A stretch of DNA of 63,663 nucleotides from Zopfochytrium polystomum (lineage: Eukaryota; Chytridiomycota; Chytridiomycetes; Chytridiales; Chytridiaceae). The stretch lies in assembly GCA_025765615.1 (NCBI GenBank), contig JAIVFJ010000332.1, positions 1 through 63,663 of the forward strand. Direction: 5' to 3'. This document shows positions 24,197 to 34,872 of this stretch, one piece after another (positions within the stretch are counted from its first letter, which is position 1; the number at the start of each line of letters is the position of its first letter). Both the position numbers and the translations under genes were made by a program. Under the pieces are notes generated by a model. The model ran no database searches, was not told the origin of the DNA, and saw only the letters and a list, made by a program, of their open reading frames with translations.

Positions 24197-24990
24197 TCAC
24201 GACTTTGAATCTCCCCCAGCCTCCCTCCTCATCCTCCACACCTCCCAACACGCGAATGCGCAACCAACCGGAATCACAACAACAAGACCGGCGACGCAGA
24301 GGCCCGCGCCGACGGAGAAGCCCGCGTTCCGTGTCGTGAAGACCAGGCCAAAAGTGAAAGGGATAGAGAGCGGGACAGCGACGCGCAGGAAAGCTTGGAG
24401 CGCGGCGCTGGAAAGCTTGAACTTAAGCCTTTTCTCGACAACGTTAGTACTATCGTTGTCTTGAAAAACAAAATGATGCGGAAGGAACGTTCTACTTCTT
24501 ACAAGTGCAATACGTAGGTCGCAGCGGACATGATGAGCGACATAAAGACGTACAAAAAAGTGCAGGTGATGAATATATCCAGTGTTGTGAGATCTAGATG
24601 TGGTTGAACCATAGTGTCAGCTCACGCTGCGGAAGGAAAAAAAGGAGCTTTCGCACATTTCACTTTTGGCAGCTCCTGTGACACGATCACGTTCATCGTA
24701 ACGACAGAGAGCATGAGCGCGACGAGGCCGGTGAAGCGGGGCGGGAAGGCGGAGGGTTCGATAAAGTAGGTGATGCAGCTGATGATGCAAAGCAGCTCAT
24801 TCGCGAAGAGATGAACAAATAAAGGCGGTCAATGTTCCTGGGTCGAAATGATGATGCAGATTGCAGGGCACGTCGATCTTTTCTCCGAGTAAAAGGCCGC
24901 TGACGTTGTCAGAATTTAGTTGGCAAACAAAAGAAGTCGAGTTGGTTACGCGACAAATATTTGAAGAGCTTGGCACTTCCGAATGCACGC
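24197..24990 (-). CDS. Pentameric ligand-gated ion channel-like membrane domain
   Basis: The exons supported are about 24828-24657 (TM1-TM2), 24593-24503 (TM3) and 24428-24197 (TM4 and stop), with phases closing between them. TM1 ends CIISCITYFIEPSAFPPR. TM2 reads LVALMLSVVTMNVIVSQ and is followed by LPKVKYLTTLDIF, the family's M2-M3 loop pattern LPxVSYxxxxD. TM3 is ITCTFLYVFMSLIMSA, and a TM4-like helix (GLCVAGLVVVIPVGCAF) ends the protein. Introns have GTGCGA and GTAAGA donors with CTGAC and TACTAAC branch sites. Upstream coding (24990-24830, with IDVPCNLHHHF) meets TM1 only after a one-base offset. The extracellular ligand-binding domain was not found, so the gene may be divergent, miscalled upstream or a remnant. 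Confidence 0.6.
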
Positions 24991-25172
24991 TTCTTCGGCA
25001 CCGCTAAATTTTCTTTTTCAATGGTTTTTGCACGCGCTTCGAGGAACGAGAAAGGTTATCGGCGTCACCGTGCCATGGCTCTAAATGACCGGAGAGTAGC
25101 CTCCTCCAAATCCACGTGCACACACAGTTACCATGCATGGCATTCCTGTCTTGTGTTATCTGCTTTCACGTG

Positions 25173-25224
<52 letters not shown>

Positions 25225-25615
25225 GTTGTTCCGTAGTCGTGGAGATGGAAAATGCGAGCGTGTAGACAGAGTTTCCAACCGGTTTCTCTCCCTCTTTCGG
25301 CGCCACCAAAGAGCGGAGCTTCAATCGGAGAGACCAGCCCACTAGTTGTGTGAGCGGGTGAATTGGGGGACAGGACATCTCCAAAAAAAAATGATTTTTC
25401 CCGCGTCTGTCCGAAGCCCTTTGTCCTTCACCATGCAAACCCAACATCTCCACTTCGCCTTCTTCGACTTGTAGTCGCGCCGGCCCTTAATTTCTCGACT
25501 ATAAATAGACTCACGCGTCACACGTGCACGCCCGCTTTTCGCACTCAAGCTCCTACCAACCTGACCTATCCCGCCCTTGTAAAGAAGAAAGAAAAAAAAA
25601 AAAACAGCTCACTCA
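24991..25615 (+). other. Intergenic or unresolved 5' part of the channel gene, with (CT)n repeat
   Basis: A (CT)n microsatellite of about 46 bases lies at 25175-25221. If the channel-like gene has a ligand-binding domain, it should be encoded on the minus strand here, but no frame shows its signature. The 3' end holds the promoter of the next plus-strand gene, with a TATAAATA-like box near 25500. Confidence 0.35.
25175..25221 (+). repeat. (CT)n microsatellite
   Basis: About 23 CT units, upstream of the chromodomain-like gene and in the region where the channel-like gene's 5' part would lie. Confidence 0.95.
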
Positions 25616-26449
25616 ATGCCTGCCGAGATCTCCCCTACCCCGATGGTCGTCGATTCGCCCGTCCACGCAGCCGCCGCCGCCGCCTCCACCACCGACGGGC
25701 CAGTCCCGAGCCGTCGGACCGGCCGACGCGCCTCGCTGCGGCCGCGCAGCACCCCAACACCGACCTTGAACGACAACGCCACTGCCTCCGTGGTTTCCGG
25801 TCCCACGGCCATCATGCCCATCGCCGAGGTCAAGTCCGACAAGAAGCCGACGCTGAAACGCCTCAAGACCAAGTCGATCAAGGGGGTCGACAAGACGGGC
25901 GGTCTGCCCCTGTCGCCGACAAGCGTGGCCAGCCCTACCAGCCCGATCAGCCCGACCTCGCCGTCGATCATGGGTCCGCCGCCGACCAGCCCGAGGAAAC
26001 GACGCAGCTCGGCTGCAGCACCAAAATCGAAATTTCGGTCCGCGTCTCCCGAGAAAGCGGTCGAGGACTGTACCGACTCCATCGACTTCAGTGGAGACGA
26101 TCAAGGCCGAGGAGGCGAACGTCTTGTGGATCGTTGATCGCAGGACTCGAGCCGTGAGTTGGGACTCTTTTCGTTTTCAATGTTTCACCTTGAACAGTCT
26201 CTCTGATCACACTTTTCTGGTCGATCGCAGGGCCAACATGAATACCTCCTCGTTGAAAACGGACAGTCGGTCGAGGACGCTTCGTGGCACCTGCGTTCTC
26301 ACTATGCCAAGCCCGCGAACCTGATCAAGTTTGACGAGTTTGACGCGAAAGCTCCAAAGACTTTGGCGCCTTACACACCGACACCTGGTCTCCTTGGGTC
26401 ATTGTGGGACCGCATCTACGACTCGGTCGTGCTTGTTTTCCGCCGCTAG
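25616..26449 (+). CDS. Chromodomain-like protein with a Ser/Pro-rich N-terminus, one frame offset
   Basis: The N-terminal part (25616 on) is rich in Ser, Pro and Thr with repeated SPTSP units. After about residue 155 the frame must move by one base (between about 26085 and 26097) to enter TIKAEEANVLWIVDRRTRA. The intron is 26154-26230 (GTGAGT, CAG). Exon 2 continues GQHEYLLVENGQSVEDASWH and KPANLIKFDEF, the pattern of a chromo or chromo-shadow fold (aromatic, EYLV, SW, LI..F). The protein would bind methylated histone tails or act as an adaptor. The aromatic-cage residues are not all evident, so methyl-lysine binding is inference. The C-terminus ends shortly after the domain. Confidence 0.6.
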
Positions 26450-26941
26450 GCGCCCCCAATTTGACTTGAGCGCTTTTTTCTTCTACCCGCAGTATCCCAG
26501 CCCCTGCCACTTTCCAGAAGCCATCATCTTCTCCCCCTTTTTGGATTCTTTTCAAACCCTTGTCTTGATACTCAGTCATTAGATGTTTGGTGTTCTTTTG
26601 CGTTACCGTTCACTTCTTCCCTGACTTCACCACTCCTTCTTGACCCTGCACATGCACGCTATGTTTATTCTTTCTTTACACTTGTGTGTTGCGCCCATCC
26701 ACTGTTTCCCACTCGCATTCCTGCAATCGACAATAATAGAACCAAACATATCCGCGCGCTCTTCTTCGCCTTCGTTATTAATACCTTCGTTTCATTACCA
26801 GCCGCTGTTGAGAGTGTGCTTGATCCGTGGCTCGGCTAACGGCTGCTCACTTGGGAGCTTGCGACGCGCGACTAATGAGGCGCACGTGACCCCTGCTGTC
26901 GTCGTTTTCTTTTTTTTCCCTCCCTCTCTGATCTTTCCTGA
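26450..26941 (+). other. Intergenic, upstream of the Myb gene
   Basis: T/C-rich sequence without a supported gene. It contains the likely terminator of the chromodomain-like gene and the promoter of the Myb gene. Confidence 0.35.
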
Positions 26942-29804
26942 ATGAAAGGCCCTGCTAAGACGCCGGCGCCAATACCGTCGACGACGACGACAACGACGAC
27001 GAGGACTACTCCAGCGCCGACGAGGACGACGACGACGACGACGGCGACGGCGACGCCGTCATCGCGGCCGCTGCGGCTGCGACAACAACAACAACAACAA
27101 CAACAACAGCAACAGCAACAGCAGCAGCATCTGTCGCCCGCTACAACTCCGACAGCGGCGACGACGCCCACCATGCCGCTGCACTCGTCCGCACCAACGG
27201 GTGCGTCCGCGGCCGGGGGGCCCTACTTTGCGCCGTACCCCTCCCCGCAACAAGACGCCGCCGGAACTGCTCGGAGGAAGAGACGTCGACATCCCTCGCC
27301 AACGCCCGAGCCGCCTGCATCCGCCTCGGGATTCGCCGTCACGCCCCCCACCACCCCTTCAGCACGCATCGCAGCGCGCCTGCGGCGACATGACTTGCCT
27401 CAAACACCCCCGTCTCTGCCGCACTCGGTTCGTGCTCCCCTCGAACGATCGTCAGAGATCGCTCGTGCTGCGAGCCAACAGACACCTACCTGGCAGCGAG
27501 CCACTGAGGTTCCTTCTACACCAACCTCTTCCGGCGATCGAACGCCTCGCAAAGAGCGTGTCGCAGCCGAACCGATCACGCCAGAGTCCCGGCAGCACCG
27601 AAGCCCGTCCAGGCCGCCGCCAAGAAAGCGGGTACGAGCCGCACCCGACGGCAGCAACGCGGAGCCTCAGACGCCGACTCGGCGATCGTCACGCAGCCTG
27701 GCAGGATCTGCGCCAGCGTCGCTCGAGACAATATCCGACTCTTCGTCGGACGATCTCGTCGCTCCGCCACGGCGATCGGAGCGTTTAGCCGCACCGGCTG
27801 TTCAACCGACGGCGGCCCCACCGGAACTCGAGAGAGACCAGGAGCGGGACGTCGCAGAGCTCGTTAGCGTTCCGCGACGGCGAAAGAGGGACTACATCCG
27901 GCCAAAGCGCGTGTCGGACGAGTTCATTGACAGCGACTCCTACACCAGCGTCGGCGAATCAGCCACCGACGGCCGTTCGGGCGACAGCGGGACGGATCGC
28001 GAGTCCGCAACCTTCGACGGGCCCATTGACCCGATCCCGCAAACGGCTCGCCGACGCACTCTCCTCAGCTTCTTCCGCATCGTCGCCATCCTCCCCATCC
28101 TCTCCATCCCCGTCATCACCCTCCTCAACCTGGCTACGCTCCTCCGGCTCCGACACCGACACCACCTCCTCCAACCCCCGCAAGCGCCACAAACCCACTC
28201 CTCGCCTCCTCGGCGCCTACAAGTACTCAAAGCCCCTCCCCTACCCGGCCCCGCCACCTCCGAGCGCGTTCCCACCCGCCGGCAAAGCGCCCCGCCGCCG
28301 CAAAAAGAACAACACCCCACCCGCCGCCGCGCGGCTCGCCCGGGGCCGCTACACACCGCCTCGGAGCGGCACGCGCTGACCCTCGCCGCGGCCGCGTATC
28401 TGCACCACCACGGTCTCCCCCCCAGCGACCTCCCACTCCTCGCGAACCGTCGTCGTGCCCGCCGCGCCGCACTCTCCTCCTCCTCAGACCGCGCGCACGA
28501 GCAGCTCGCGCGTCTGGCGCCGCACACGCGGTTCGCGGTCGCGGTGTGCCGGGCCTCCGGGGTAGCGCGGAGCCCGGACTCGGTGCACAATTGGATGCGG
28601 CTGGCGTTCCACCCGTTTCCGGGGGGCGTTGGGGGTGGCTTGGACGGCGGAGGACGATCGGAGGTTGGAGGCATTGGTGCGGGAGAGGGGCAGGGTGTGG
28701 AGGGCGATCGACGAGAAGTTGGGGAGGATAGGGTGTCAGGTGAGGAGTCCTTGAGTCCCCCCCGTCCCCGTAATTTGGCGACCCTCATGCTTCGACGCGT
28801 TTTTCATAACAGCAACGGTACAACGTTCTAACAAAGCGGAAAGAAGGTCAGACAAAATCCCATCATTTAGCCTCCCCCCAACCCCCGCAACCAACACTCA
28901 CACACCCAAACCCCTCCCCCACAGGCCGCGAAACCGGGCTCTGGTCGCAATCAGAAGACCTCCGTCTCTGCGCGGCCGCGCTGCCATACGCCGACGCGCG
29001 GACCGGCACGGTCCCGACGCGGCGGTGGCGCGACGTGGCTGCGGCGGTCGGGACGCGCGACGCGGTGCAGTGCCAGAAGAGGTTTCGCGCGGCCATGTTA
29101 CCGGACTATCGGCGGATCCTGGCGAGGACGAGGAGGGGGCGGGGGGGCGCGGCTGCTGGCGGTGGCGAGGATAGCGATAGTGACGAGGACGGCGGGGACG
29201 GCGAAAAAAAACGAGGAGGACGTGGAGGAGGAGGAGGAGCAGTCGAAAACGGAGGAAAGCGACGACAGCAGCGACGCGACGGTCGAGCAGCAGACTTTGG
29301 AAAGAGTCGCCCGGAGGGATTACTGGACTCGCAGTAACGACGTCCTACTTCTACAAAGGTACCGAACAGTCCACCCCTCACACCCCAGTTTTAAAGCATG
29401 AACCCCTCTTCCTCCCTTTCCCCCCGCATTCCAGCCTGCTGTCGCAGAACCCGACCGCCTGCGACGAGTCGGAAGTCCAGTGGCAGCTCCTTCCGCAAAG
29501 CACAGAACGGTGAGGAGCAGTCCACTCTTTTCTTTTTTCTTTCACCCGCTGTGCTCTCGCCCCATATTTATTTACCGGGAAAAATCTGTAACCGAAAACA
29601 GCACCGTCTCGTACGCGCAAGAGCGCTGGATCAAGCTGCGCGAGCTCGTGCCGGAGACCACCGCGTTCACATTCCGAGGTACCCTCACATCGTCCTACAA
29701 CCCAAACCTTTCCCACTAACCCTCATCCCACCTCCCCCCCTCTAACAAACCCAGAGTGCCTCGAAAAAAGCCCTCACCGCCCGAACCTCTCCCACGTTGC
29801 CTGA
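26942..29804 (+). CDS. Myb/SANT protein with three repeats (Reb1/TTF-I-like), frame offsets
   Basis: The long N-terminus is basic and disordered, with a polyglutamine tract (27082-27129) and Ser/Pro-rich TP sites. Three Myb-like units follow: one starting VAWTAEDDRRLEALVRERG (28641 on), one with GLWSQSEDLRLCAAA and RRWRDVAAAVG (exon from 28925), and one with DYWTRSNDVLLLQ, continued by TVSYAQERWIKLREL. Splice sites include a variant GTCAGG donor at 28735 that joins IG to CRETG, restoring the Myb 'CR' motif. The protein ends at about 29804. Frame offsets are needed near 28020, 28350, 28621-28635 (G runs) and 29203-29211 (A run). The arrangement resembles Reb1 and TTF-I, which bind DNA and stop RNA polymerase I. 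That assignment is by architecture only. Confidence 0.7.
27082..27129 (+). repeat. CAA/CAG repeat encoding polyglutamine
   Basis: Sixteen consecutive glutamine codons (CAA mixed with CAG) near the N-terminus of the Myb gene. Confidence 0.9.
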
Positions 29805-30725
29805 AAAATGGCCGCCGCTCCGGCGTCGGCGGAACCCGTGGATACATCCTGCTCCTAGCCCGTTCGAGCTCGAGAACCCGCGCATGTACGGGCCGCAGGG
29901 GAATAGGGTTCCTCCTGCTCAGCGGCGGTTGTGATTGGTTTTTTTTTTTTTTTTTTTGGTGGCCTTTCTCTTTTTCCTTCTATAGAGCGTTCTCCTCTTC
30001 TTGCAACCCGTTCCGCATTTGTTCTAATTTTGTTCCAATCTGTTTCACGGAGCATTACTCGCTCATTTGTGCATCTCTTGATCTCCTATAAACCTGAAAG
30101 TTCAACGTCGCCCTTCATTTTCATCTGTTCACTTTTTACATTGATGCAGCGCGTTTACACAATACAGTAGAGGAACCGGGCGCTGCATACATTGGAAGAA
30201 ATCGACCTTCCGGCACCTCACCGCGCATAATCAGCAGCAGCTGCTGCTGCCGCCGCCTCCCTTCTATCCCAACCCAACGCACCCTCTTTTTTTTCCCGCG
30301 GGCCCGTACCATCTTTGCATCCACGCTCTACCAGGCACACCGATCCCTGGCCCTCCTCGGCCTCAATTGGCGAAGGCGAACGCGGCGATGAGAAGGCGCA
30401 GACGATACCGGCGGCCGGCCACCGTCGTTCCAACAAATGTCGGAAGGGAACCCACCTCTGCTCCGCCACAGCAAGCCAATTCGAAAGCGGAAGCTGAGGC
30501 AATGGTTGGGTGAGGAGCAAGAGGATGACCGGCAGGCGCAGATCCGGTCCGTGGATGAAGTGGTTGAGGTTGGTTGAGATTAAGAGGTTGAGGGAGCTCA
30601 ACCGGGATCGGCCCATTACACTGCCACAGACCACCGCCAAGCAAGAGCTGATGGTTGGTTGCCAAAATAAAGGGCGCAGTGTGTAATGAGCGGACAAATA
30701 TATATGAAACACATTTGTAGAACCC
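29805..30725 (+). other. Intergenic between convergent Myb and FAM72 genes
   Basis: A T17 run lies at 29940-29956. Open frames on both strands after 30200 are arginine, serine or alanine rich and show no domain. No gene is supported. Confidence 0.35.
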
Positions 30726-32187
30726 CTATCGACACACGATCCTCTGCTTCCCCGCACTGAAGTCCTTCTCGGGAACAGGCAATTGCGACCACATCATCGC
30801 TCTGCCGCCTGTGTGGATACGAACAAACGTTGCGGTTAGTGGCTATGGGGAAACCCGGGGGGGGGGGGGGGGGGGGGGCGTTCTTCACACCTGACGCATC
30901 CTTTCTCTCGACCGACAATATCCCGTCGTCGTGGAACATCCAAAAGTGGCCGTTGTTGCACGCGGCGAGGCACGCGTCGCAAGGCTGCGTTACGTGGTAT
31001 CCGATGACCTGCGTGGTGTGCGGGCGCACAGCGAGAGGCGTGTCGCAGTGATATGGAAAGGAGAGTAAAGCGGGATAAAAAAAGGGCGCAGTGATTAGGC
31101 TCAAAATTATTTGACGAAAAGGAAGTGAGTCAGCCCTACATTTCCGCTGCGGTCATTTCGGTGCGGGACGAGCCATCAAAATACATAACAGAGGGTAAAA
31201 CGAGGAGGGTTCAGCCGGCTTTATGGTTTGGGAACGCGCGGGCACAAACCATCCAAGGCACGCAACGTCGCGTATCCGGCAGTTGCAATTCCTTGTCAAG
31301 TAGTCCTCCGCGACGAGTTGTACGCGTCTGGGTTCGTTTTCGTCATAAGAAACGCGTCAGTGAAAACCTTCCAAAATCGCGGAAAACTCACCCCGGCGGA
31401 ACCGCATCCGTGCTGTAAAGCTCCACCTAACGCCCATCAAAGCACATCGGCACCCCAGCGTGTCAGCTTACCCGTTTTATAAAAAATTGCAAGCTTTCAT
31501 CCCAAACTCACCCTCGTATCCGCAAGCAAAATCGCCTTCATACCCCTCTCGCACACCGACTGGCCGCAATGTCCGCAGCTCAGCACGCACACGGTCTTGC
31601 TTCGGAACGAAGGGTGGACGCCCGGCGGCGCGGTGGCGGCCGTCACCCGCGGCGGAAACGGAAGCGCCGACGTCGACGTGGGCGCGATGGCGTTGCGGCG
31701 CTCGGCGACGGCGGCGGTGGTGGTGAGGGCTTCGAGGAGGCTGAGCGAGGCAGAGACGGCGGAGGTGGGGCGGGTCGAGGCGAGGCTGTGTGTGCGGGGT
31801 TGCGGGACGCGTTTAGGGTTTACGGGGGGGGGGGGGGAGAGAGGAGTAGGGAAGCGGTCAAGATCAGGTTATGGACCTGCAAAGGGGGAAATTCGTGTTT
31901 CGCGTGTGTTTCGCGTGTGACGGCTTTGCCGCAAACCTGTTCACGGCAGAGCGCAACGCGGCGGCGCCCGACTCGCGAGCGGCCATCGTGGAGCGGGCGA
32001 ACACGATCCTTCTGTTTCTCGCTGTCGCGGCCGAGTCCGCGTCCGCGAGGGCGTGCGCGTGCGCGTGTTGGAGGTTGACGTGGACATGGGTCTGTATGAC
32101 TCCGGGCGCCGCGGAGGCGCGAGACGCCGTTTGCGACGCGGCGGAGGCGGCGAAGACGTGGCGGGAGGGGGCGGTCGGGAGGTCCAT
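30726..32187 (-). CDS. FAM72: FAM72 homologue with a long N-terminal extension
   Basis: Proposed exons, 5' to 3': 32187-31937, 31785-31512, 31426-31392, 31327-about 31246, 31008-30891 and 30808-30726. The conserved FAM72 core is clear: KTVCVLSCGHCGQSVCERG and MKAILLADTR, ELYSTDAVPPG, NCNCRIRDVACLG, VIGYHVTQPCDAC, CNNGHFWMFH, and a final MMWSQLPVP. The cysteine pairs suggest a zinc-stabilised fold. In animals FAM72 promotes proliferation and destabilises the uracil glycosylase UNG2. About 150 extra residues precede the core, which starts almost immediately in animal proteins, and this extension is His/Ala-rich. The exon 4-5 joint is one base short of perfect. Two poly-G runs (22 and 14 bases) sit in its introns. 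Confidence 0.88.
30857..30878 (+). repeat. Poly-G run of 22 bases
   Basis: An uninterrupted G22 in a FAM72 intron. A second run of 14 G lies at 31824-31837 in another FAM72 intron. Confidence 0.95.
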
Positions 32188-32361
32188 CCGAGAATTTACG
32201 CTTTCAAGATTTGAGAATAAATTAACAATTTTGAAAGGACCGATGCCAAAGTTTATTTTTCACTGTTGGAGTGGGACTGGAAAGAGAACCAACGAAAAGC
32301 AGCGGTCCCCTGAAAGCCTTTCTTGAACGAATTCTCCCACAGGCAAGACCGGTCTGGTTCG

Positions 32362-34849
32362 TCACCCTTCCTCCTCCAAACTGCCAAGCGCCTCAAGCAC
32401 CTTTCCCTCCTTTCCATCGCACTCAAACAGCGAAGTGCAAAGCCGCCAAACTTTAAGATTACCTTCGGTGTCGCAGGTTGCCACAGTGTCTGGTCGAGCC
32501 AAGTTAAATGAAACAGAAACAGGGTAGCAGCCCTTTTGTTCCGTAACGCGGAGCGCTGATGAGGGCGTTGATCGGCGTCTCTATGGATGGAAGTCAGTCA
32601 AAATGACAGCGAGAGTCATCTTCCTGATAATGACGTACCGCGAGGTCGTATATGTACAAATATCCGTCGCCAGCGGCCACCGCAAACACCGTCGGTTTGT
32701 GCTGCGACCAGTCCACCGAGAAGAGACCAGTTCCTTTTGCGGACGGCTCCCACGTCGACAAGCTCTTCGCCTTGAAACAGTAGCTGTTTGAATTTGTCAA
32801 TCTCACCAACTCGCACCGGACCTACCTTGAGTTTGTGATGGAGGCGCAAGACGCCGTCGGCTCCGCACGAAAGGAACAAATTCCGGTGCGCGGGGCAAAA
32901 CGAGAGTCCCGTTACCGTGCTGCTATGAGAGGTGTGACCTGCCTGAATGGGGTTGGCTAATCGGCCGTCTGGAGAAATCAACAATTCAGAAACCTGCGCT
33001 TGCCAAGGCCCGCCATGGGAACCGAACCTTTTTGCACGCCGTCCGTGAGGGTGACGTTATTCAAACTGCATCGAAAGACGAACCCTGTCTCTGTTCCGAC
33101 AATGCAGTCTGTATTGTTTTCTTTGGATACGGTCATCGCAGTCCCTGGTTGGGTCCATCGGAAAACTCAGTCAATCGTTCGTTGCGACAGTTTTTTTTTT
33201 CTCACTTACCTCCAAGCGGCGTATCAAGATTATAAGTTCTGATGTTCTGCGTTCGCAAGTTTCGAGGTATATTTGCGCTTGACAATATCGCACTGGAATG
33301 GGCAAGACGGAAGTCCGTAAGTAGGAAACGGCTGACGACGCAGCAACGAGAAGCGAACCCTCCACGCGGTTTTGAAAGTTTGTTGTCCAGACCCCAGAGA
33401 AGCAATTTTCCTTCACTCCCGATCGTCAAGAGCTGTCGCCGTTGTCGATTTCAAGACATGCAAAAGGACTATTGCAGAAGGTAACTTACATCGTAAGATC
33501 CGAATTTCGACGAGGGAATCCATATAACCTTCGAGTGGACGGATTAGGAATGCTGTTCTCTTATCGCGGTGGCCACCTTCGAGATCGCTTCTTGATGGGT
33601 CATGTCACTGATTTTCGACGCAGCGAGCACTGGGTTGTCTCTCTCATTCATATTCCACACAATCAAATCACCTGGACAGCGCGTGAGTCCTATTGAGAGT
33701 GCTTGGAATGGAGGAACGAACGAACCGTTGAAAGTCCCTCCCGCGGCGATGCTGGGAGACTCGGGGTGGAAGGCGAGGGACGTGAGGACAAGGTCTGCGA
33801 AATAAAATAAAATAAAAATAAATAAATTAAAATTGAGAGGACGAGGCAGGCCGAAAATAGAAATCAAAAAAAAGAAAGTGGGAGTCGTCGCCGCGCCACC
33901 GTTGTTTCGACAGCGAAAGACGCCGCCGAAGCGTTGAGATCTCTTGCGTTGAGGCTCCACGCGCAGAACTGTCCCTTGTGCGTGCACCACCCACTGTGCT
34001 CGAGCGCCCCGTACCTGGTTAACGGCAATTCTTTACTTGCGGCACCCCGGGACGAGAGAAAATACATAATCGCACTCACGCCACACCCACAACCGATCCA
34101 GATCGACTCCAGCTGATCTCCGTGCAGACGAGATCCGGCTCCCGCTCCGACCTGCGACAGTTTGTGCGTGCAGGTGATGTCGTGGATCGGCTCCTCCCAC
34201 GAGACGAAGTATCCTGTTTCATCAGATTATTCGTCGATTTTTACGAAATCGCACGCCGACTGGATTGACCCACCCGCAAACAACCCCACTCACCGTCGAA
34301 GGCCGTCGATCGTATGTTTTCCAGCAGCGCGTTCGACACCAGCGGCTCGGCCTCGTCCAAGAATCTGACGAGCGAATCGTAATTGAAGTCCACGAGGAGC
34401 TTGAATTTGCTCGCACCCGTCTCGTCGGACGCTTGCACCTGCCACGATCATGGTCAATCTTAAAAAAAGGAACGGACATTCCGTTCGCAGCGTCTTACCC
34501 CTGCCTCTTTAGTTCGGAAGCTTTGACTCCCGGCATCAACAAAATCGACAGGAACCGTCTGGCACGAGCCGTGCGAGAGCGCCGTCCTCTCGGTCCGCCA
34601 CGTGGACTTAATATTCACAAACGCAGGCAGCGGATCGTCGTCGTCGCTCACGTCGCTGGGTCGATCTCGCGACTGTTCAGGCCGCTGTCGAGCCGCCTGT
34701 ACGTCCTGAAACAGCGGCGGTGCCGCGAGCGTGTTTGGCGCCGCCGCTGGGGGCGGTGGCGCATCGGCGCCGCTGGGGGAGGTGTGCTTGGCGGAGCTTG
34801 AAATCATTTGAACCGCACCACCCCCCCCGCCCCTGCGCACACCAAACAA
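32362..34849 (-). CDS. DYNC2I2: Dynein-2 intermediate chain WDR34/DYNC2I2 (WD40)
   Basis: Multi-exon; only some borders are certain. The N-terminus is Pro/Ala-rich and acidic (SDVSDDDDPLPAFVN). Then come LLVDFNYDSLVRFLDEAEPL and a domain matching WDR34: HKGQFCAWSLNARDLN, LVLTSLAFHPESPSIAAGG, GDLIVWNMNERDNPVL, LLLWGLDN, GLSFCPAHRNLFLSCGADG, FSVDWSQHKPTVFAVAAGDG, and a last blade DTVATCDTEGNLKVWRLC, ending at 32362. WDR34 is one of two intermediate chains of the IFT dynein-2 motor, which returns cargo from the ciliary tip. Its presence supports a flagellated life stage. It is transcribed towards FAM72 (same strand) and divergently from the ankyrin-like gene. Confidence 0.88.
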
Positions 34850-34872
34850 CGACTTGTCTCCGTCTCAGCGCG

